From CAZIDL01 sp964537825 (GTDB lineage Bacteria > Bacteroidota > Bacteroidia > Flavobacteriales_D > CAYVSK01): a stretch of DNA of 54,559 bases. The DNA lies in assembly GCA_964537825.1 (NCBI GenBank), contig CAZIDL010000010.1, positions 1 to 54,559 of the forward strand, in the 5' to 3' direction. Below the pieces are notes generated by a model, which had not been told where the DNA came from, made no database searches, and saw only the letters and a program-made list of their open reading frames with translations. The translations under genes and the position numbers were made by a program. Below are positions 49,818-54,559 of the stretch, piece after piece. Each line of letters opens with the position of its first letter. The stretch's first letter is position 1.

Positions 49818-50696
49818 ATGTGCAGAAGCATTTCCATAACATCCATTTCAACTGCTCTTATCGCCATCCTCTTTTTCCTTTCTTCTTGTGCCGGTGATAA
49901 AAAAGAGGAAGAAAAAGCGAATAAGGACGATATGGGAAAGGAGAAGAGCGAGAAGGGGGACTCTAATAAAGAAGAGAAAAAGACGCAGAAGAAATCACCT
50001 GTCCTCCCCAATACTTTGCAGGTGGCTTCCTCCTTCAAAAAAGCGGGGCTGCCTTATAAGGAAGGGATCATCCTTTCTCCGGATCAGGTGGAAGGTTTGG
50101 TTAATCCGGAAAGGAAAAAGCTTGCATTCGGGGCTTATAGTGCAGACCTAGCGTACCTCGTTATCAATAAGAAAGAGGATGAGGCGCTTAAGGTCATGTC
50201 CTCGCTTATGAAGCTCGCAGAGGAGCTCCAGATATCCAGCGTGTTCAACACGGAAAAGATCGCCGAACGTTTCCGTTCCAATCTTGATAACAGGGATAGC
50301 CTTGTAAAACTGATCGTCGAGGTTCAGCAGCGCTTCGACACTTACGTGGCCAAGAACCGGGATCGGAGGCTGCGGACGATCGCTTATGCCGGAGGTTGGA
50401 GTGAAGCCATGTACCTTGCAGCGAATGCGAAGGAAGGTGATATGAAAGACCTACACCTGGAGGTCGAAGAACAAATGACCGTTCTCGAAAAACTCCTTAA
50501 AGCGCTCAAGCGGGATGTTCAAAATGCAAAAGGACCTTTGGCCGATCTGGTCGAAGAATTGAAGAAGATGCATCGGGTTTACAAGCAAAAAGCCCCCAAA
50601 CCCGGCCAAAAATTACCAGCCGATCTGATGAAGCAGTTGAAGAATGGTGCTGAGAACGCTCGGGCGATCATCTCGAACCATTCCAAAGCTAACTGA
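49818..50696 (+). CDS. Lipoprotein of unknown function, paralogue of the 33 kb lipoprotein
   Basis: A 292-residue lipoprotein. MCRSISITSISTALIAILFF and lipobox LSSC, then a Lys/Glu-rich tether (about 25-60) and a helical core. KKLAFGAYSADLAYLVINKK, AEELQISSVFNTEKIAERF, and TIAYAGGWSEAMYLAANAK align with the lipoprotein at 32601-33539. The core repeats acidic/basic helices like a TPR-less helical bundle; no catalytic residues stand out. The ATG at 49818 was chosen over one at 49788, which adds ten residues without signal character. The small secreted protein gene begins directly at the next base after the stop. Confidence 0.8.
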   Translation: MCRSISITSISTALIAILFFLSSCAGDKKEEEKANKDDMGKEKSEKGDSNKEEKKTQKKSPVLPNTLQVASSFKKAGLPYKEGIILSPDQVEGLVNPERKKLAFGAYSADLAYLVINKKEDEALKVMSSLMKLAEELQISSVFNTEKIAERFRSNLDNRDSLVKLIVEVQQRFDTYVAKNRDRRLRTIAYAGGWSEAMYLAANAKEGDMKDLHLEVEEQMTVLEKLLKALKRDVQNAKGPLADLVEELKKMHRVYKQKAPKPGQKLPADLMKQLKNGAENARAIISNHSKAN

Positions 50697-51152
50697 ATGA
50701 GAACCGCTACCCTTTTTCTACTTCTTCCTTTCGTCTTTATTTGCACGCTTTCAAAGGCTCAGAGCTGCGATACTGAAAAGCTGATCGAGGCCTGTAAGAA
50801 GGACCTCCCGCCTTATTCCTACAATAGTTCGCGGAGCATAATGACCAAAAAGGCCGCTTCGAGAGAGATCTCCGTGACCCTCCTGAGCGATGAGGATTAT
50901 CGACTCGTCTTCAACATCTCAAGGCTTCCCGAAGGTTCTACGGTCAAGCTTTACGATGGGCCAGAAAAGGACTCGGGCCGAGATCTATTGATGAGCAGCA
51001 AGGATGTTCCTCCCGATCGCGAGCGTTTCCTCTACGAACCACGCCAAACGAATAGCGGTACGATCTATATCTCCTACGATATCCCGGATAGGGATAAGGT
51101 CAGTTGTTTTACCTTCGTACTGGGATATCGGCTTTCTTCCCTAAAGAACTGA
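50697..51152 (+). CDS. Small secreted protein, second gene of a duplicated lipoprotein module
   Basis: A 151-residue exported protein with signal peptide MRTATLFLLLPFVFICTLSK ending near KAQ. The mature chain has cysteines in QSCDTEKLIEACKK and VSCFTF, and predicted beta strands (ISVTLLSDEDYRLVFNISRL, GSTVKLYDGPEKD, GTIYISYDIPD). It resembles a small CUB- or beta-sandwich-like module, but I cannot name a family. Similar feature order to the 32.0 kb secreted protein suggests a distant relationship. Its ATG follows the lipoprotein stop with no spacer, so translation is coupled. Confidence 0.72.
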   Translation: MRTATLFLLLPFVFICTLSKAQSCDTEKLIEACKKDLPPYSYNSSRSIMTKKAASREISVTLLSDEDYRLVFNISRLPEGSTVKLYDGPEKDSGRDLLMSSKDVPPDRERFLYEPRQTNSGTIYISYDIPDRDKVSCFTFVLGYRLSSLKN

Positions 51153-51179
51153 AGCTGCTTTCATCGTTCCGGATCTGTT

Positions 51180-51187
51180 TACCTTTG
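51180..51187 (+). promoter_or_regulatory. Candidate -7 promoter box of the thrS-infC-rpmI-rplT operon
   Basis: TACCTTTG matches TAnnTTTG and ends 37 bases before the thrS ATG at 51225. Confidence 0.5.
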
Positions 51188-51224
51188 GGCGTTCAACGCT
51201 TTGACCACCGAGGAACCAGCCCTT

Positions 51225-53207
51225 ATGATCCGTATTAAGCTCCCTGATGGATCCGAAAAGGAGTTCGAGGACGGGACCACCCCCCTCCAGATCGCTCATT
51301 CCATCAGTGATGGATTAGCTAAAAAAGCATTGGTATCCAAGGTGAACGGAAAGCTCCAGGATCTCAAATGGCCCATCTACGAGGACGCGGAATTGGAGAT
51401 CCTTACCTGGGACGAACAGGAAGGTAAGCGAACCTTTTGGCATTCCACAGCCCATCTGATGGCAGAAGCCCTACAGGAACTCTACCCTGAGGTCAAGTTC
51501 GGCATAGGACCAGCTATCGATCAAGGGTTTTATTACGACGTGGACCTTGGAGGTCATCAGTTGACCGAAACGGAACTGCAACAGATCGAGGATAAGATGA
51601 TGGAGCTGGCGAAAAAGAAGAGCGAATACCAGCTCTACGAGATCTCCAAAGCCGATGCGAAAGCTTATTATCAGCGGACCAACAACCCCTACAAGCTCGA
51701 ACTGATCGAGGAATTAGCAGATGGTGATATCACGTTCTGCGATCAGGGCAACTTCACCGATCTCTGTAAGGGACCTCACATCAAGGACACCGGAGAGATC
51801 AAGGCTGTGAAGCTCACTAACCTCTCCGGTGCCTATTGGCGGGGAGATGAACGGAACCCTCAACTGACTCGCATTTACGGCATCTCCTTTCCCAAGAAGA
51901 AGATGCTGGACGAATACCTCGAGTTCCTCGAAGAGGCCAAAAAGCGAGATCATCGAAAACTCGGAAAGGAACTTGAGCTGTTCACCTTTTCTCAACAAGT
52001 CGGACAAGGCCTTCCCCTTTGGCTTCCCAAAGGAGCCATGCTTCGCGAACGCCTGGAGAGCTTTCTCAAAGAAGCGCAGCGAGCCTCAGGCTACGAACCG
52101 GTCATCACTCCTCATATCGGACATAAGGACCTTTACGTCACTTCCGGCCATTACGAGAAATATCAGGAAGATTCCTTTCGCCCCATTCAAACCCCCCATG
52201 AAGGCGAGGAATTTCTCCTCAAACCCATGAACTGTCCCCACCATTGTGAGATCTTCCGCTCACGCCCCCACTCCTACCGCGACCTCCCAGTACGCTATGC
52301 CGAGTTCGGTACGGTCTACCGCTACGAACAAAGCGGGGAGCTTCACGGTCTCACACGGGTACGGGGATTCACCCAGGACGATGCCCATATCTTCTGCCGT
52401 CCCGACCAGGTCAAAGAAGAATTCATTAACGTCATCGATCTGGTCCTTCACATTTTCCACGTGCTCGGTTTTGACGATTATAAAGCACAAGTATCACTCC
52501 GCGACACCGATGACAAGCAGGGCTACATAGGCAGTGATGAGAACTGGGAAAAAGCTGAGAAGGCGATCCAGGAAGCTGCATCGGAAAAGGGCATGCATAC
52601 GGAGGTCATCGAAGGAGAAGCAGCCTTCTACGGGCCGAAACTCGATTTCATGGTCCGTGATGCCTTGCAGCGTGAGTGGCAGTTGGGGACCATCCAAGTG
52701 GACCACAACCTTCCCGAACGCTTCGACCTCACTTACACGGGCGACGATGATGCCGCGCACCGTCCGGTAATGATTCACCGGGCCCCCTTTGGAAGCATGG
52801 AACGCTTCGTGGCCATCCTGACGGAACATTGCGAAGGAAAATTCCCGATCTGGTTGGTGCCGGTCCAAGTCAAGGTCCTACCGATCAGCGAACGTTTCAA
52901 TGCGCAGGCATCTGAACTTGTGGAGATCCTGAAGAATTCCGATATTCGCGCCGAATTGGACGGCAGGAACGAAAAAGTGGGCAAGAAGATCCGGGACACG
53001 GAATTGGAAAAGGTCCCGTACATGCTCATCATCGGAAAGGAAGAAGCGGAAAGCGGAGAAGTTTCCGTGCGCAAACAAGGCGAAGGAGATCTTGGACGGA
53101 TGAGCTTGGAAGATTTTGTCGCAACGGTCCATAAGGCGAGCAAAGCTGGATCGGGCCCAGCCAATAGCAACGAAAAGGACGTCGAACCCAAAAGCGAAGA
53201 AAAATAG
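51225..53207 (+). CDS. thrS: Threonyl-tRNA synthetase
   Basis: A 660-residue class II synthetase. From the ATG it reads MIRIKLPDGSEKEFEDGTTP, the TGS domain; the editing domain follows with HSTAHLMAEALQELYP and the cysteine/histidine site in FTDLCKGPHI. The catalytic core has motif 1-3 residues, including NCPHHCEIF (zinc-binding cysteine), RYAEFGTVYRYEQSGELHGL, VRGFTQDDAHIFC and the anticodon-binding C-terminal domain (IWLVPVQVKVLPISERF). The tail is an unconserved Lys/Glu-rich stretch. A TTG at 51201 in frame was rejected because MIRIKLPDGS is the normal start. Its TAG overlaps the proposed infC start. Confidence 0.97.
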   Translation: MIRIKLPDGSEKEFEDGTTPLQIAHSISDGLAKKALVSKVNGKLQDLKWPIYEDAELEILTWDEQEGKRTFWHSTAHLMAEALQELYPEVKFGIGPAIDQGFYYDVDLGGHQLTETELQQIEDKMMELAKKKSEYQLYEISKADAKAYYQRTNNPYKLELIEELADGDITFCDQGNFTDLCKGPHIKDTGEIKAVKLTNLSGAYWRGDERNPQLTRIYGISFPKKKMLDEYLEFLEEAKKRDHRKLGKELELFTFSQQVGQGLPLWLPKGAMLRERLESFLKEAQRASGYEPVITPHIGHKDLYVTSGHYEKYQEDSFRPIQTPHEGEEFLLKPMNCPHHCEIFRSRPHSYRDLPVRYAEFGTVYRYEQSGELHGLTRVRGFTQDDAHIFCRPDQVKEEFINVIDLVLHIFHVLGFDDYKAQVSLRDTDDKQGYIGSDENWEKAEKAIQEAASEKGMHTEVIEGEAAFYGPKLDFMVRDALQREWQLGTIQVDHNLPERFDLTYTGDDDAAHRPVMIHRAPFGSMERFVAILTEHCEGKFPIWLVPVQVKVLPISERFNAQASELVEILKNSDIRAELDGRNEKVGKKIRDTELEKVPYMLIIGKEEAESGEVSVRKQGEGDLGRMSLEDFVATVHKASKAGSGPANSNEKDVEPKSEEK

Positions 53208-53779
53208 GCCGCAGAAAAAGAAAAGGCAAAAAAGGGGGCAAACGGGATACCCGACCGCGTTATCGGGTCAACGAACAGATAAGAGCCCCTGAAGTCCGGG
53301 TCGTAAAGGAGAACGAGGGGGACCAAGAGAACGAGAACTATGGGGTATACCCTGTGGATGAAGCCCGGAAAATGGCCGAGGACAAGGAACTTGATCTGGT
53401 CGAGATATCTCCTAAGGCGGAACCACCCGTTTGTAAGATCATCGATTACAACAAGTTCCTCTACGACCAAAAGAAAAAACAAAAGGCTCTTAAGCAAAAG
53501 CAAGGGCAGAGCGAGCTCAAAGAGGTCCGCTTCGGTCCGAACACGGATGACCACGACTTCAAATTCAAGCTCGAGCATGCCCGCAAGTTCCTGAATGGAG
53601 GGAACAAGGTTAAGGCCTACGTCTTCTTCAAAGGGCGCTCGATCGTCTTCAAGGATCGCGGGGAATACCTCCTCCTTCGCTTGGCGAACGAATTGGAGGA
53701 TATAGGGGTGATCGAGAGCATGCCCAAACTAGAAGGAAAACGGATGATCATGATGATCAACCCGAAAAGCAAAAAATAA
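53204..53779 (+). CDS. infC: Translation initiation factor IF-3, AUA start
   Basis: IF-3, about 191 residues. The in-frame N-terminus is basic (GRRKRKGKKGGKRDTRPRYR), then VNEQIRAPEVRVV, GVYPVDEARKMAEDKELDLV, ISPKAEPPVCKIIDYNKF and the C-domain IRRFKFK-like HDFKFKLEHARKFLNGG, KVKAYVFFKGR and EGKRMIMMINPKSKK. The conserved VNEQIRAP lies far upstream of the first ATG (53354), so translation must begin earlier. The frame is closed upstream by TAG 53165-53167, and between there and the conserved part no NUG codon occurs. Only ATA at 53204, overlapping the thrS stop as ATAG, is a plausible start. A rare start is known for IF-3 autoregulation (AUU in E. coli). Confidence 0.9.
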   Translation: MGRRKRKGKKGGKRDTRPRYRVNEQIRAPEVRVVKENEGDQENENYGVYPVDEARKMAEDKELDLVEISPKAEPPVCKIIDYNKFLYDQKKKQKALKQKQGQSELKEVRFGPNTDDHDFKFKLEHARKFLNGGNKVKAYVFFKGRSIVFKDRGEYLLLRLANELEDIGVIESMPKLEGKRMIMMINPKSKK

Positions 53780-53787
53780 GCGCTACC

Positions 53788-53982
53788 ATGCCTAAGATGA
53801 AACCGAACCGAAGCGGTAAAAAGCGTTTCTCTTTTACCGGAAAAGGAAAGATCAAGAGAAAACGCGCTTTTAAAAGTCACCTTCTCACGAAGAAGGATAC
53901 GAAACGCAAGCGCTACCTGACCAAAGCAACGACCGTTCACAAGAGCGACAAGGAACAGGTCAGGAGGCAATTGGGCCAATAA
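53788..53982 (+). CDS. rpmI: 50S ribosomal protein L35
   Basis: A 64-residue, very basic protein of the large subunit: MPKMKPNRSGKKRFSFTGKG with the family opening MPKMK, then KIKRKRAFKSHLLTKKDTKRKR. Length and composition are standard. It lies 8 bases after infC, and 75 bases before rplT, in the conserved infC-rpmI-rplT operon. Confidence 0.97.
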   Translation: MPKMKPNRSGKKRFSFTGKGKIKRKRAFKSHLLTKKDTKRKRYLTKATTVHKSDKEQVRRQLGQ

Positions 53983-53997
53983 ACAAGTTCAAAACCA

Positions 53998-54042
53998 GGC
54001 CCGTTCAGCCCAAAAGAGGTCCCTTTGACCCGCTGAACGGCC
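53998..54042 (+). promoter_or_regulatory. Hairpin in the rpmI-rplT spacer, candidate L20 binding site
   Basis: CCGTTCAGC (54001-54009) pairs with GCTGAACGG (54032-54040), extended to about 11 pairs if one C is bulged (GGC at 53998-54000 with CC at 54041-54042). The 22-base loop contains a second small stem (AGG/CCT). It ends 15 bases before the rplT ATG and lacks a T-run, so it is not a simple terminator. L20 represses its own operon in other phyla by binding mRNA mimicking 23S rRNA, which makes this a reasonable candidate. Confidence 0.5.
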
Positions 54043-54057
54043 GAAAAACCGATACGC

Positions 54058-54402
54058 ATGCCCCGGACAAAGAACCCGACCGCTCGCAAACATTGGCGCA
54101 AGAAGATCTTCAAACAGACCAAAGGATATTTCGGTCGTAAGAAGAACGTGTATCGCCTTGCGCGGAACGCCCACGAAAGAGCACTCCAATATTCCTATCG
54201 CGACCGACGCCAGCGAAAGCGGGAAATGCGCAAGCTTTGGGTCCAGCGGATCAATGCTGGAGCAAGGCAGCACGGACTTTCTTATAGCCAGTTCATGGAC
54301 AAGCTGAAAAAGAGCGATGTCCAATTGAACCGTAAGGTATTGGCCGACCTGGCCATGAACGAACCAAAGGCCTTTGAAGCAGTGGTCCAACAGGTCAAGT
54401 AA
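54058..54402 (+). CDS. rplT: 50S ribosomal protein L20
   Basis: A 114-residue basic ribosomal protein. MPRTKNPTARKHWRKKIFKQ, KGYFGRKKNVYRLARNAHER, QYSYRDRRQRKREMRKLWVQ and RINAGARQHGLSYSQFMDKL are the L20 landmarks (RKKIFKQTKGYFG, LWVQRINA). It helps early 50S assembly and typically represses its own operon. It follows rpmI after a hairpin-containing spacer and ends before a strong terminator. Confidence 0.97.
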   Translation: MPRTKNPTARKHWRKKIFKQTKGYFGRKKNVYRLARNAHERALQYSYRDRRQRKREMRKLWVQRINAGARQHGLSYSQFMDKLKKSDVQLNRKVLADLAMNEPKAFEAVVQQVK

Positions 54403-54428
54403 AGATCGAACGATAAAGAAGAAGCTCA

Positions 54429-54460
54429 GGAGCGGTCGAACCTTCGGCCGCTCCTTTTTG
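54429..54460 (+). terminator. Intrinsic terminator of the thrS-infC-rpmI-rplT operon
   Basis: GGAGCGG (54429-54435) pairs with CCGCTCC (54448-54454), extended inward by CGAA/TTCG, followed by five Ts. Confidence 0.85.
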
Positions 54461-54464
54461 TTGG

Positions 54465-54559
54465 CAGGATGGATGACGGACCGTTCCATCGCTCTGTATT
54501 CTGATACAGGGAGGAAAGTCCGGGCAGCACAGAGCACCGCACCCCGGGAAACCGGGGGT
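54465..54559 (+). ncRNA. rnpB: RNase P RNA, 5' part (runs off the right edge)
   Basis: GAGGAAAGTCCGGGC (54511-54525) is the near-universal conserved start of the RNase P RNA catalytic core (the 5' strand of P4). Upstream, CTGTAT TCTG ATACAG (about 54493-54509) forms a perfect hairpin, and CCCCGG GAAA CCGGGG (54542-54557) a GNRA-capped stem, as in type A RNAs. The 5' end is estimated. The gene is cut by the window. Confidence 0.9.

Overview
The window reads as chromosomal DNA of a Bacteroidota bacterium, most likely a marine-type Flavobacteriales/Cryomorphaceae-like lineage of roughly balanced base composition. The evidence is internal: a secreted 1172-residue protein with a gliding-motility-associated (type B, T9SS) C-terminal domain, a GldI-like FKBP lipoprotein beside a DHH phosphoesterase and ndk, a CarboxypepD_reg-like/TonB receptor, a transketolase split into two genes, a Cys-free type B L31, scarce Shine-Dalgarno sequences, and repeated -7 boxes of the Bacteroidota form TAnnTTTG (often TACCTTTG or TATCTTTG) about 20-40 bases before start codons. 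No prophage, IS element, CRISPR array or integrase was seen; it looks like core genome with dense, often overlapping genes.

Layout: 0-4.4 kb holds an outer-membrane barrel, a rhodanese lipoprotein, an NlpC/P60 lipoprotein and a putative manganese/heavy-metal exporter behind an unusually structured 5' region. 4.1-7.2 kb holds xseA-xseB, a small acidic protein and a Panacea (SocA-like) protein. 7.3-10.6 kb is the split transketolase with a von Willebrand A protein between its halves. 11-20.6 kb holds a class III aminotransferase, an MFS transporter, an MltF-like transglycosylase, an XRE regulator with a HAD-like protein, icd, galE and a secreted metallophosphoesterase. 20.7-28.8 kb holds prfC, a tRNA-Pro(GGG) with a decayed partial copy, a TonB-dependent receptor and the large T9SS cargo protein. 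28.8-34.1 kb is the gldI/DHH/ndk neighbourhood interrupted by a lipoprotein plus small secreted protein pair. 34.1-41.6 kb holds a DciA-like gene, recF, TPR proteins, ribH, and the operon glmM - cysteine desulfurase - MBL hydrolase. 41.6-49.7 kb holds a phosphosulfolactate-synthase-like gene, a rhodanese, a DUF368 (polyprenyl-phosphate translocase family) protein, two adjacent alanine-racemase-fold enzymes, an M20 amidohydrolase, a GNAT enzyme, a sodium:solute symporter and rpmE. 49.8-54.6 kb holds a second lipoprotein plus secreted protein pair, then thrS-infC-rpmI-rplT and the 5' part of rnpB.

Most notable: (1) a duplicated, apparently undescribed two-gene module (lipoprotein followed at once by a small secreted protein) at 32.0-33.5 and 49.8-51.2 kb; (2) a nested, mutually exclusive set of inverted repeats in front of the metal exporter, possibly a metal-responsive RNA; (3) infC with no NUG codon in the usable interval, pointing to an AUA start; (4) a hairpin between rpmI and rplT placed like an L20 autoregulatory site; (5) a VWA gene inside the split transketolase locus. 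All assignments rest on reading the sequence and recalled family motifs; no database search was possible.
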